From the NCBI GenBank assembly GCA_015680685.1, contig MNCI01016594.1, positions 587,525 through 651,524 of the forward strand: 64,000 nt of DNA. The letters run 5' to 3'. A model generated the notes under the pieces. That model searched no databases. It was not told where the DNA came from and saw nothing but the letters and a program-made list of their open reading frames with translations. Positions 1 through 11,030 of this stretch are shown here, in pieces (positions within the stretch are counted from its first letter, which is position 1; every line of letters starts with the position of its first letter). The stretch is from Gnetum montanum (Eukaryota; Streptophyta; Gnetopsida; Gnetales; Gnetaceae). The translations under genes were made by a program, and so were the position numbers.

Positions 1-959
1 TAAAGTGTTTTAGACTAACTCACTTGTGGTTTTCTTGTCCTCTTGGAGTTGTGTTTGTAGGATGATGCTCTGAGGTGTTTGCGCACGAATGCACTTCATC
101 ACAGTGACAAGGTACCACATTGTTCTTGACGCACGCAACCAGGTTAATCAATCTGCTCATGAGTACACTCCTAGTTCCCAAATTCATCCCTTATTCTCAA
201 ACATGTCCTCCCTATCCTACTTAGTTACACCTCTTGAATACAATTGAACCACATTGTTACATACTATAACTCCCCAAGTAGTTGCAACTGGCAACACAAC
301 ATAGCACATGATACAACTACAAGCACACAAGCAAGAGTACAACACTAAAAAAATTCTCTTTCCAAAAAAAATGAAAGAGAAAAATAGATCCTAAGGCCAT
401 CGGCTCTTCCTATACAAGCCCTAGGTGGGAAGTTGTTTGTCTTGAAAGAAAAACACTCATGTATCAAGTAATCATGTCACACCACATCATCATGTGGCTT
501 TGGCTACTGACAACAGGTTCCCTCTAACACTCCCAAGGGTCCTGTTTCTCCAAAGAATGCATCACCTCATCATGTGGCTTTGGCTGTTGATAACGGGGGC
601 TCTTGAATATGATGCAAGAGTCTCGTTCCTCCAAAGGATGCACCTCCTATGCCTTGGTCCCAAGTCTGCTAGATACTAGTTGTCGACAAGGACCAACATG
701 GCTTATTCACAAGAGCATTCCTCTCCCACCGTTAAACAAAACAATCCCTTGATCAATCCATGACCCGATAGTTACAACCTGCTTCCCGTGCATCTCAAAA
801 CTTCATTTCCTGATCCAATGTACTTCTAAACACGGTGCGATGACATTCGGCCAGGTGCCCAACGGACTGTGCTTGATGCCAAGTTGCTCGTGGTGTTTTG
901 TACTTCTTTGTCGATGCCTCTTGGGTGGATTCCTCTAGGCATCAACAAAGAGGGTCCAA
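1..959 (+). other. 3' noncoding tail of element A
   Basis: This is the region between pol, which lies off the left edge, and the 3' LTR of a plus-strand Tat-like element. No long reading frame is credible. Bases about 29-115 closely match 39066-39140 in the tail of element B, which fixes its identity. A tandem duplication of roughly 80 bp (CATCATGTGGCTTTGGCT followed by a CTCCAAAG box) lies at about 486-650. The tail ends in a purine-rich tract directly before the LTR. Confidence 0.7.
944..959 (+). promoter_or_regulatory. Polypurine tract of element A
   Basis: The sequence ACAAAGAGGGTCCAA directly precedes the LTR start TGAAAACAAC. The same layout, with AGAGGGGCCAA, precedes the B 3' LTR at 40116, as expected of a plus-strand DNA primer. 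Confidence 0.65.
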
Positions 960-3297
960 TGAAAACAACACAAAATTTTGGCCTAGCACTTTTAGACAGG
1001 ATTCAAGCTAAGTCATGCCATTGCCCAACATGAGTATAGTGTGACCAAACTTGAGAGCCTCCAAAACAACATGAAACAACACACAATTGAATAGGAAAAG
1101 TCCCCCTTAGGGCCCACAGGCGATTTCTCCAACTCTCAGCATCCAGAATCTAGGGTTTCAGGCTCAAAATGCATGGTTTTTTCTGTATACACTTTGGTCA
1201 CGCTGTGGTCACACTGCCCAGTGTAAGACCAACATGTGTACAACATGACCAACTTTTGGAGCCCCAAAATCAAGTCCAAACAGCCTAGATTCGAGCACAT
1301 AGACCCTCCATGAGCTTCACCGATGCCCCCTAGAGCTCTTGACTTTTAGAACCTCAAAATTTGAGTGCAGAATTACATGTTTTGAGCCACTTTCAATTAG
1401 TCATGCTAAGGTGACGTTGCACAGCATGACCAAACAAGAATAGCTTAATTTAGGCACCTCTAGGCAGAAGTTTGACATGAATTCAACTCCCAAGAGCTAG
1501 GCAGCACTTGTACATGTTCACAGGCTCTAGAAAATCAAAATTTGGATCTCAAACATGGCACTTTCAGTTGGTCACACTAAGGTCATGCTGCACAGCATGA
1601 CCACAGTGTGACCAAGAAAAAACAAGGCATATTAAGTAGTTTCAGGTCCATTTTCAACATGAACTCAACCCCCAAAGGATAAGCAACAACTGTATTGACT
1701 CTCAGGCTTCAAAAAATCAAGTTTTGAGCTTCAAATATGCCATTTTCAGTTGGTCACGCTGGGGTCATGCTGAGGTCATGTTGCACAGTCTGACCAAATA
1801 AAAATAGGGTAAATCAACCATTTTTCAGGCATCATCTTCGACATCTAAGCAATCCCCAGGGACAGGAAGCACTTGTACATGTTCACAAGCTTCAAAACCT
1901 CATAATTTGGACCTCAAATATGGCATTTTTAGTTGGTCATGCTGAGGTCACGCTATGTAGCATGACCACAGCGTGACCAAACCAAACGGGCCCAAAATAG
2001 TAGCAAAATGGTGTCAAATTCAGCATCCAGGCCACCCTAGAGAGCAAGCAGGAGTTGAACATCAAAAAATAGGCATTAGCATCTAAAAATTAGCTCAAAA
2101 AAGGGCATAAACATTTTTCCATGATGAAGTCATGCTGGGCAGTGTGACCACAACATGAACAAGCAAAAGTGTGTCAAAACAGCCTTCAAATCAGCTCAAA
2201 ATAGACGTGCATAACCCTCTCAACCTTAAGCATGCATATCCACTCCAAAAATGGGTCTCACAGGTTAAAAATGGGCTCAAAATGCATCATAAACATTAAA
2301 CATGCTGACACCAATGTATGCACAGCATAAATTCTTGGACATGCTAGACACTGATACGTTGGGATGCTGCATGCTAGATGCTGACACCAGAACATGCTGT
2401 AGACATGTCAGAGCCAGATCCATGCACGTTGAAGGCCTTGGCAACGCAAAAAAAGCATAGATCTGCAGATTCGGAGGCCATACATCCAGATCCACTCTTG
2501 TACTTTAACATTCTTTGTACATTTTGCATTTTTTAGCGTATTAAGCTCTTACGCTATGGATTACAAATGCCAGCGTAAGAGATCTTGGTCATGCTACACC
2601 CTATACATTGTAAAATTCTGTGCATCCAGTCAAAACATTTACACTTGTTGCCCGATCCACATTTCCTACATCCAGTAACCATGGATCTTCCACAAAGATC
2701 TGAATCCTACTCTCAAACCTGCATAAATACCCTGATCTCACACTAACCAAGGTTGGCAATTCTAAACACACAAGAGCATAGAACGATGGGAAAATTCTTC
2801 CATACAAAACTTGGTCATGCTGAGCCACTTTGAGCATCCAAATCTCACACGTTGGACACTTTGGAGTTAGAAGCCTGCACTCTCCCAGCTTCTACAACAT
2901 CTTTCACATCAGGGCTAAACCTCCACCTTGCAACCATTCTGCAACTACATTCTGACTGGTGCACTTCTTTGTAATTTTTAGTCAATACAAATAGCTACAT
3001 TTTTTCCAATCATATTTACAGTTTACATTATTTTCTGTTTATGTTATTTACACCTTGTTTATGCTTGTCCACATTTACGTTTGCATTTGTTTATGTTTGT
3101 TTACAATAACTCGGCACATTGCCTTTGCGTACGCTAGGGGAACTCCTTGTTTGATCTGCGTGCAGACCATCCAAGGAACTCAACCTTTGTTTTTCTAGCT
3201 TACCCTCATGCGAAGGCAGGGTCCAGTGTATCTCTCCAGAGATCTTTAGGCATTCATTTTTTCTTCCAGCCTTTCACTAACAATTTTAGATGGTACA
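960..3297 (+). repeat. 3' LTR of element A (2.3 kb)
   Basis: It starts TGAAAACAACACAAAATT after a polypurine tract and ends in GATGGTACA. The last 170 bp align with the LTR ends at 22230-22398 and, reversed, 27087-27260. A TATA-like box lies at 2722-2730. The very long U3 (1000-2200) is filled with degenerate units around TCATGCTGAGGTCACGCTG and CACAGCATGACCAC. The LTR abuts the minus-strand gag of element D at 3298, so A was inserted there; the right half of its target duplication should be CTTTG. Confidence 0.8.
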
Positions 3298-4150
3298 CTT
3301 TGGATATCATCCTTCAACGCCATACAATAATCTTTTTCATGACCACACTGTTGATGGTAGTCATAGAACTACTCTAGCTTGAAACCCTTAGGAACTGGGG
3401 GCTCATTGGAAAAACCCAATGAGGGGTTCCTGAGGAGTTCACAATACCTATGGTGCTTCCTGGCTCCCTCATCTGACATTCGCCTATGTTGGATATACCC
3501 TGCCACCAGTAATTGCTTCAAAATATCTGAAGGCTTGATGGGTAGCAGGGTATACTTTGAGCGATCTTTATGCTCGAAATTTGGTTTGGGTGGTGTAGAT
3601 GTCTCAGGTGCAGATGTAGAAGGTTGTGGTGCATTGTCCTATTTAGGCATGATGTTAATTGCAAGTGTGGCTAGTTTCTTGTTGTTCTTATTATTGTTGT
3701 TGTTAGGTTTGGATTTGGCCTTGTTCATCACAGCGGCCATTGTGGCTATTGTAGCCTTATCCCTATCCTTTTTCGTGAAGGTGTTCTTGTATGCAATGTA
3801 GGTCAGGTCTTTGCTTGCCTCAGTTGCATCCTATATGCTCTTAGTCTGGGTGAAGGCCTGACTGAGAGTGCAGGGAGCAAGATAATATAGCTTAGACTTA
3901 ATAAAGTTGTTCACTACACCCTTGAAGAAGGCCAGCAAGTGGGCCTCCGCAATGGGCTCACGGATTTCATTAAGGGTTGCACTCCAGCATTGGATGAACT
4001 TCTGGACTAGTTCTAGTGGGTCTTATTTCATGCTCATCAATTGATTGAACGTGACCTCTGGTCTCAAATTGTACTTGAAATGCATCACGAACTGGCTCAG
4101 AAGCTCCTCTAGGGTTGATATGGAGGAACATGGAAAGGCACGGTACCAAT
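3298..4150 (-). pseudogene. gag: gag of element D, C-terminal part
   Basis: Read on the minus strand this encodes the second half of a retrotransposon gag domain (residues NWYRAFPCSSISTLEELL at about 4100-4150, then a helical segment ending NNFIKSKLYYLAP). A Lys/Asn-rich linker and a conserved KHHRYCELLRNPSL-like segment follow. Several in-frame stops show that it is dead. It is cut on the left by LTR A (3297/3298) and on the right by LTR B (4150/4151). The missing N-terminal half is at 41761-43031. Gag would form the virus-like particle core of the element. Confidence 0.85.
4146..4150. repeat. Target-site duplication CCAAT, left side of element B
   Basis: CCAAT directly precedes LTR B. The complement ATTGG occurs at 41982-41986, next to the other end of the B 3' LTR, inside the segment that appears inverted. 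Both copies lie at the same codon of D gag (ALDW/YRAF). Confidence 0.75.
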
Positions 4151-5862
4151 TTAAATATCTCAAAAAATGCAAGGTCATTCTAGCTTCACCAGGCCTTGCA
4201 ATCCATGCAAGCACTATGGCAGTTCATTAGGAGGAGAACGCTCTGAGTGCTGGCCAGCCAGTTCGGCAAATTCTCTACTTTAGGTGTAAATAGGCTCTAC
4301 GGCTCATCCTTCCTGTCCACCTAAGTAGCCTATCTGGTCGATAGCCTGCTCAGAAATAGTGTGGAGTTGGCAACAACATTCTAGGTGCACCAGGAATAGT
4401 TTGGCAAGTTTTCTAAGTCATGAAGTCTGCTACACTATGCTATGCCTCACCATGTAGCGTAGCAAGCTTCAAAAGACAGTTGCAGAATGAAGTGCCATGC
4501 TATGCTACACCACATAATGTATAATAGCATGGAAATAGCTTCACCAATAGTTCCCCATGCTTAATTTCAAATCCTTCACCAATGTCCCTTTTTGCCAGGA
4601 AGCGATGGACCATGTTTGCTACTATGCTACACTGAACTACAAGGCGCAGCGAGGTGTAGCAATCTTGTGGAAGAGACAGAAGGCAACTTGAAGTATAGAA
4701 GCAGCAGAGTTCACGAGACATGCATCGCAGGAAGCAAAGTTGATAAATCGGCAAAGCTTTCATGACCAAGGCTAGGTGCTACGCTATGCTACACTATGTA
4801 GCGTAGCATAGCGTAGCAAGCATGCATTACACATGTAGCAGAACGAACCACAAAATGCTACGCCAAGCATGCTACACTACAAAGCATAGCAAGGCATGTG
4901 GGTGGTTGTGCGACATCAATGCACTTCACCTAATTAGACCATTGGCACATGTCTCCAGATGCTGAAGATGTAATTATGGCATGGCAGGTTTATAGTTATA
5001 GCATAGCAGGTTCGTATTACAACGATCTTGCAAGTCCAACAGTCATATGCGGCATGTGTCACGCCAACAGGTCAACGCATGCACTTTGGCCCTATAAATA
5101 CCCCGAGAAATAGCATTCAAAGTAGTTCAAAAATTTTGAATGAAATGACATTCAAAGGGTTCGGAATTTTCTGAAAAAAAATGTTCAAAAGGGATCCAAT
5201 CCCAGGTTCGGTGGGCACTCTTTCGCTAAGTCTCCTACTCTTTTCTCTGGCACTCAAGCTCTCTCCCCGGCATGTTGCGACAACATTGTAAGCTATCTGT
5301 TTGACACTACAAATAGTTAGCATGGTCAGCTGATATTTTGTTCTATACCCTTTCTACCACCTTGGTAGAATCCCTGTATTATTAGAGCCCAAGGATGCCC
5401 CCAAGCACACCACCTGCTCTATTCTCTATATGCCTTGGTTACTCTCGGGATCTCTCCACTCCGTCATGTTGTGCAACCGATTGTATCCACCCTAACAGAG
5501 TAAGTCTGTAGCTTTGGAGTGGTGCAATTTTCTAACTACATTTTATGTTATTTCTTTCTTATTGTCTCATTTTCATTATTTTTTCTATTTTATTCACTTT
5601 CAAGCATTACTTCGCATTATTTTCGCATTTTCTTCTTTATTTACTTTCAAGCATTATTTCACATTTCCATTCCATCTCAAAAGTACATGTTGCAAAAGGC
5701 TATATAGACGCTAACGTAAGTCCTTGTCTGATCGACTAGACCATTTAGGGTGCTCTGTATCCACACATACCTAGCATGGCCCTCCTGTGGGTACATGGTT
5801 GAAACTATCGCGCCCGCCAACCCCTTGGTGTTTTCCAGCCACCGATGTTTTCGATCGCTACA
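4151..5862 (+). repeat. 5' LTR of element B
   Basis: This 1.7-kb copy matches 40116-41758 along its length (shared CTCAAAAAATGC at the start and GGCCCTATAAATACCCCGAG at the promoter). Its first bases are mutated (TTAAATATCTC for TGAAACACTC) and it ends CGATCGCTACA. U3 is packed with palindromic GCTACGCTATGC / TAGCGTAGCATAGCG units at 4430-4880. The 3' LTR partner lies 36 kb away because of nested insertions. Confidence 0.85.
5091..5100 (+). promoter_or_regulatory. TATA box of LTR B
   Basis: CCTATAAATA inside LTR B, in the same context as 41045-41054 in the partner LTR. It would place the start of R about 30 bp downstream. Confidence 0.65.
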
Positions 5863-5868
5863 GTTTTC

Positions 5869-5886
5869 TGGCGCTAGAAGGAGGGC
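5869..5886 (+). promoter_or_regulatory. Primer binding site of element B
   Basis: TGGCGCTAGAAGGAGGGC follows the LTR end TACA after a 6-bp spacer. The same box, with decay, occurs at 22404, 49235 and 54752 on the plus strand and at 14812-14829 and 43415-43432 on the minus strand. It is the reliable marker of internal-region starts in this window. I cannot name the tRNA with confidence. Confidence 0.75.
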
Positions 5887-6745
5887 CTTTTGGTGCCTTT
5901 CCATGTGTCATGGTAGTTCTATGAGCCTTTTGCACCCTGATACACATAAGTGTAAACATGACATCCTTTGCAGTTGTTTGCATTTTGTGTGGTGTAGATC
6001 GGTTTCTTTGATGGTTCCTTGGAAGCCCCACAAAATACAAGGCCTCCGATCGCCAGCTAACTAGCTCACCTCACAGTAGTCTTGCATGCGTTTGGTACCC
6101 CATCTTGCATGGTACAGATCGATCACCTCGACAGTCCCTCGAGGATCCTACGAGACATAAAGCCTTCCTGACTGCTAGTTAGCCTGCTCACCTTATGGTT
6201 GTCTTGCATGCATTCGGTACCCCATCTAGCGTGGTATAGAGTGATCTCCTCGACGGTCCCTCAGGGATCCTACGAGACACAAAGCCTTCTTGATTGCTAG
6301 TTAACTATCTCGTATTATGGTAGTCTTGTAAGCTTTCTACACCCCGATATGCATTAGCATAGACTTGACACCCATCTGTGGTTGTTTACGTGTTGTGTGG
6401 TGTAGATCGGTCACCTCGACGGTTCCTCGGGAATCCTACAAGATATAAAGCCTCCAACTGCTAGTTGACTTGCCTTCCTGTCTTACGGTAGTCTTGCACA
6501 TGCTCTGTACCTCATCGTGTAATGGCATAAATGTGAAACCCTTTTGTGGTTGTTTACACTTTGTGTGGTACGGATCGGTCACCTCGATGATTCCTTTGGA
6601 ATCCGGCAAGACGTAAAGCCTTCTTTTTGTAGCCTTTCAATCTTTTTGTTCCTTTTGCATTTCTTGCACTTTTCTGCATAACTACTTGTTTAGCGATGGC
6701 TTTTTCAACTACCACTGTTAACACCTTCAACGTGGAGGTGCCCAT
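5887..6745 (+). repeat. Leader of element B with about 115-bp tandem repeats
   Basis: Four to five degenerate units, each with GTAGATCGGTCACCTCGACG, a GGTTCCTCGGGAATCC box, ACAAAGCCT and TAGTCTTGCATGC, run from about 5990 to 6620. Related units occur in the leaders of D (43060-43400) and F (14690-14815). No coding sequence is seen. The leader is interrupted at 6745 by element F and resumes at 16229. Confidence 0.6.
6741..6745. repeat. Target-site duplication CCCAT, left of element F
   Basis: CCCAT immediately precedes TGTAACAACG (LTR end, reversed) and recurs exactly at 16229-16233 after the other LTR, giving a perfect 5-bp duplication. Confidence 0.85.
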
Positions 6746-8258
6746 TGTAACAACGAAAAACGTCGATTGCTGGAAATATTGAGTGAAGTTCTGTGTACAT
6801 AGTTCCAACCCTGGATCCATGCGAGGGCTATGCTGGAGAAGATGAATCCAAGGTGCCCTAAACGGTCTTGTCAATTAGACAGGGACTTACTTAATCAGTA
6901 AAATTTTGTAATAATCATATAGCAAAAATGGCGATTTCAGTGAGGAGATATAATATCGTTAATCTCGAAGGCAATGAAAATGATGTAAACGATTCAAAGA
7001 GATTGCAAAATCTATATAGATGAGACACAAGAAACTAGATTTAGAGTGTGTGTAATCCCGAGATCTGGGATTTAGCTTATAAAAAAAATATGTTGGATAC
7101 AATGATTATAGGCAGACTTCGATTTAGACGAAGCACATGCCAACAACAGGAAAGCAATTTAAAGATAAAACAAGCAAAGGTTGATCTACCTTGTTCTAGC
7201 CAATCTAGGTGCAAGGGAGTCAGACCCGAAGTAGAATATCTGTTAACTGGCTATTTTTGATAAAAAATTCTTGCCAATCACCTTCGACATTCTTACAATC
7301 GTTGATCCTCTTTTTGTCAATCTTTGCCAAAAATTGCCAACAACTGCTAATGAAAGAAAATTGCTCAGGAGAAAATTTTCCAAATGAGAGAAATTTTTGC
7401 CAACCCTTTGATTCTTGTCAACTAGAGTATTTATAAGGTTAGGGTTAGGAAAAAATGTGGTTTAGATGACGTGTGTACTGAACCTACAAAATACCGTTGA
7501 CTTGATGTGTTTGTGTTTGAAGCTTTCGGCACCACTCTTCATTACGCTCTAAAGCGTAATGTGTCGTAATCTACTTTTGCTAGAGCTTTGGTAGCAAACT
7601 ATTCTTTGGTTATGTTGTCATATGCTAGAGAGCGTATTATGACACATGAACTATTGATGCCTGAATTGCGTTATCTCTGTCATTGCGTGTATTACGCTGC
7701 ATCATCCTACATTACGCTGCATAGCGTATTTTAGTGTAAAATAGTGAACCTGCAAAAAATTGAAGTGTTGTCACTGCGCTTCCCTTGTTTTTGTCCAATA
7801 TTTTTGGGGTTTATTACGCTACACTACGTAATGTAGTGTAATAGGCCCTTAGCCAAAAAAGAAAACTTGCTGAGATGTGCGGCATGCTGCAGATTGTTGC
7901 TTGATCCTTGAGATTTTGCTAGACCATTGAGGTCTTAAATTTTGCTATTTTCGTTGTTGCGATTAGATGGAATGTCTTCTGGCATCATGCTACATTACAC
8001 TATATTACGCTGCGTTGCGTAATATGCCAAAAGTTAAGATTTTTGAAACATAGAAGACTCGCAAAGTTAAAGGCTTGCCATTGTGCACCCCTTGTCTTAT
8101 TCTGTCCTTTGGAGTCTATTATGTTGTGTTGTGTAGTGTGGTGCAATAGACCCTTAGCCGAAAAGGGAACTTGCTGAGCCACGACTTGTCACAAATCCTT
8201 GCCTGAGTCGCAAGATTTTGCTAAACCGTTGAAGCCTCAAAATTTTCACAGTGTTTCA
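6746..8258 (-). repeat. 3' LTR of element F
   Basis: It matches 14836-16228 nearly throughout. On the minus strand it runs from TGAAACACTGTGAAAATTTT to CGTTGTTACA. A TATA box lies near 7428-7437 (minus strand CTTATAAATA). U3 has palindromic TTACGCT / AGCGTAAT units at 7540-8110. It is about 120 bp longer than its partner, which lost the segment equal to about 8070-8190. Confidence 0.85.
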
Positions 8259-9440
8259 ATGGCTGCTCTTTGTTGACATTTAGAGGTCTTGCCCGAAAGA
8301 CGTTGACAAAGAATACGAAAGACTTGAGAGGTAAAGGCACCAAAAACGTCCGTTGGCAATTGCTCAGATGTCGCTCTATCAAAATTGGAAGTGTGAAGGT
8401 GAGAGGAGGAGAATAGGAGGGATCTTAAAGAATTGAGAGGAGGGAGGTTCAAGGAAGACTCCAGTATGTGAACAAGAAACTTTCACAAACAAGCTTTTTG
8501 GGTGTCTTGTCACAGGTGCATTCGCAAGAGATTACACTGCTATACTGCACATGAAGGGCTTTCTCGAACGAGTTGTGTTATGACCATATGGCCTGGATGA
8601 GTTGTTTTACATCCATTTTACCTAGCCTACCTTTTTTTTGGTGCAATTTACAGCCTAAGAGGCAAGTTGCGTTACGCTAGTTCATGGGCATGATGATGCA
8701 AAAGAATTGATTATATGCTCACATCCTGTACAGACGAAGAAAAGGGTAAAGACAGTGGTAAGGACAAGGGAAGGAGAAGGTGAAGCAAGGTGTCTGATGG
8801 AGGGAGAGGTAGGGTTTGCACTCTCAAGCAGTCAGGCTAGTCTGATCAGCCACCTCAAAACGCCATGACACCTCATCTCCTAGCGAATGCATCCTCGATC
8901 AACGCCGTCGTAGCAAGTAACCTGCAAAACATAACAAAGAACAAAGAGCGAAAGTAATCTTCCTAATCGCTAGGGAGGCTATTGAAACAAGTGCTGTCCA
9001 AAGCAAAAAGGAGAGAGTAGGCCATGAAGAAAGGGACTGTAGCAAGGAGCAAGGGTCCCAATGTTGACGCCACGATTCATGAAGTTGCCATCGATAGCCA
9101 GATTCATCTTGCTCAAACAGCTAGGCAAATAACTAGTCAGATGAATTTGCTAAGCCAGAGTCTAGTGGTGACGACGGGTGGAGGCTACTGAGACTATGGA
9201 TGACCACAGTTTCTTTGGGACCCCATGTGATGAAGTTGATCCCAAGAGTTGCAACTACAGAGTGGCTGTCATAGTAACATCTCCAAGGGATCTGTAGTAT
9301 GTTTTTCGACATATCTCAGGAATCAGTAGGATGCTGGTGGGGTAGCGACATTACGTCTGTTCCAACACCTTTCTTGTTCCATCTGGTAGGGATGTAGTAC
9401 AAGAGTGATCACGCTTGCTTGCTTCATGGAATCTCTATTA
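8259..9440 (-). other. 3' internal tail of element F, no supported gene
   Basis: It begins on the minus strand with a purine-containing CAACAAAGAGCAGCCAT box next to the LTR (8259-8275). A short plus-strand open stretch near 9010-9190 (reading MKKGTVARSKGPNVDATI) ends in stops, and I do not recognise it. The rest holds no identifiable coding sequence. Confidence 0.45.
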
Positions 9441-9995
9441 ACGGATTCCATTTTTGAGTCCTAGTTGACCGTTGTTGTTGGTTTTAAGTCTCAGCAGACC
9501 ATGGTCCCAATTTAAAGTCTGGGCAGACTGAAGCCTGCTAGTTTTACATCATAGCGGATGGTGGAAGAGATATTTTATGGTCCCAAAAGACCATGTTGTG
9601 GGTGTCAATTTTATGTCATGACCCAGGGACAAGTCTGTGTTGGTTTAGCATCTCAGAAGATGGATGCTTACCTTGCCAGTTTCATGTCATGGCAGACGGT
9701 CGAAAGCTTTGCCAGTTTAGCATCATGACAAACACGTGCAAGAAATGCCAGTTTTACATCGTAGTGGACTTGTACAACTTTGCTAGTTTTACATCATAGC
9801 GGACGTGTACAACATTGCCAGTTTTATGTCATAGCGGACGTGTACAACATTGCTAGTTTACATTGTAGTGAACATGTACAACATTGCCAGTTTTACATCA
9901 TGGAAGACATGTATAACATTGCTAGTTTTACATCATAGCAGACGTGTACAACATTGCCAATTTTATGTCGTAGCGGACGTGTATAAGCGAGAATG
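9440..9995. repeat. Module-boundary array in element F
   Basis: About 12 degenerate units of 33-36 bp carry the core GCCAGTTTTACATCATAGCG then GACGTGTACAACATT; in the direction of the element the core reads TAAAACTGGC. The last six units (9740-9990) are the most alike. The array joins directly to exon 7 of the antisense gene, so a deletion end lies there. Confidence 0.8.
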
Positions 9996-10720
9996 TGTTG
10001 CCTACCGCCAACATTACAGGGATTTTTCCATTGAAGCATAGTCCCTTTGACTATTTCTTAATGTCATTAGTGCTTTTGGAGCGTATGAAAAGTTTTAGGA
10101 GCAAGTGATAGTAAGTGCCTCCCTAGAGAGGAAAATAACCCTCCATGGCGGGGAAACCACTATCCCTTCCTTTTTCCCTGAACCGCCCCAGTGGACTCTT
10201 ATGGAAAAGGGGAAGGTTAAGGCTAGAAATAATCTAGGAGATGACATTTGGTCTGAGTTTACCAAGGATGAGATTATGCAACTTCTGTGGGTTGGTTTGG
10301 ATCAGATTCCTTTCGCGGCTGACGCAGGACCATCATAGGTAAGTTGTAGGACTATTTCATTTTGGTTATGCATAATCTTGATGGAAATGCTAACGTGTGT
10401 GTCATGTCAAAATGTAGGATCAGAATGAGGAGGATCCTCATGAGGATGAGTGTAATGGAAATGGTGGTCCTCGTGAAGAGGGTCTTCATGAGGAGGAGCA
10501 TAATGAAGATGATGGCCTTCGTGAAGAGCATCTTCACAAGGAGGAACGTAATGAAGATGATCAAACTCGTGGTGAGAAATCCCATGAGTAAGAGCCTTGC
10601 AGAGAGGACCATCCTCACGAAGAGACTCCACAAGTAGGAGGTCCCTACGAGGACAATTTTCTTGAGGTAGAGGTGGAGTTAGATGACACAGGTGGAGGTG
10701 TTGGTAAAGGTGATGTGTGA
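9985..10720 (+). pseudogene. Antisense gene, exons 7 (partial) and 8, element F copy
   Basis: This runs against the gag-pro of element F. The exon 7 remnant (about 9985-10338) aligns residue by residue with the B copy, for example FGAYEKF with SEAYAKF, and LWVGLDQIPFAADAG with LRLGLDWIPLETGAS. It ends at a donor, ATAG|GTAAGT (10338/10339), where an ancestral CAG codon has become TAG. The intron ends AATGTAG at 10417. Exon 8 (10418-10720) is a strongly acidic, imperfectly repeated tail (EEDPHEDE, REEGLHEEE) with one internal stop and a terminal TGA at 10718. The intron position is the same in B and in the full copy at 29684-34268. Exons 1-6 are deleted. Function unknown. Confidence 0.8.
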
Positions 10721-11030
10721 CGTGGCCACATTGATTAACATTTTATTATATTGGAATGGAGTAAAAGAAAATGTTTTTTTGGCCTATGTAGGCTAGAGTA
10801 AATATTTTATCTTTTGTGAAATGTAACATATAGTAGGCCATACATAGTTTAAGGCCATTTCGGGCCTTACCATTGTAAATGTAAATGAATAAACGAAATT
10901 GCTAGTTTTAGGCTGTAGCGGGCCATAAATAGTTTAAGGACATTTTTGGCTGTCACTAGTTTAAGGCCATTTCAGGCCATCATCATCTTAAGCGTAAAAG
11001 GGTAGATTACATTCATCAATTCGGGGTTTG
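10721..11030. repeat. Module-boundary array between antisense gene and protease, element F
   Basis: Repeated TAGTTTAAGGCCATTTCGGGCC units; in the element's orientation GGCC, 6-8 bp, GGCC, TTAAACTA. The same array separates the two genes in B (19840-20240) and G (29180-29310). Confidence 0.75.

Noticed and set aside
5514-5739. Overlapping Phe/Leu-rich frames of 62-66 codons
   Set aside because: They come from T-rich low-complexity sequence in U5 of LTR B and occur again at 41509 for the same reason.
9010-9190. A plus-strand coding exon (MKKGTVARSK...) in the tail of F
   Set aside because: Only about 55 codons, followed by many stops, and no counterpart in other copies.
10352-10637. Overlapping open frames of 74-93 codons on both strands
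   Set aside because: They are shadows of the acidic, internally repeated exon 8 of the antisense gene (GAGGA-rich), whose own frame explains the base pattern.
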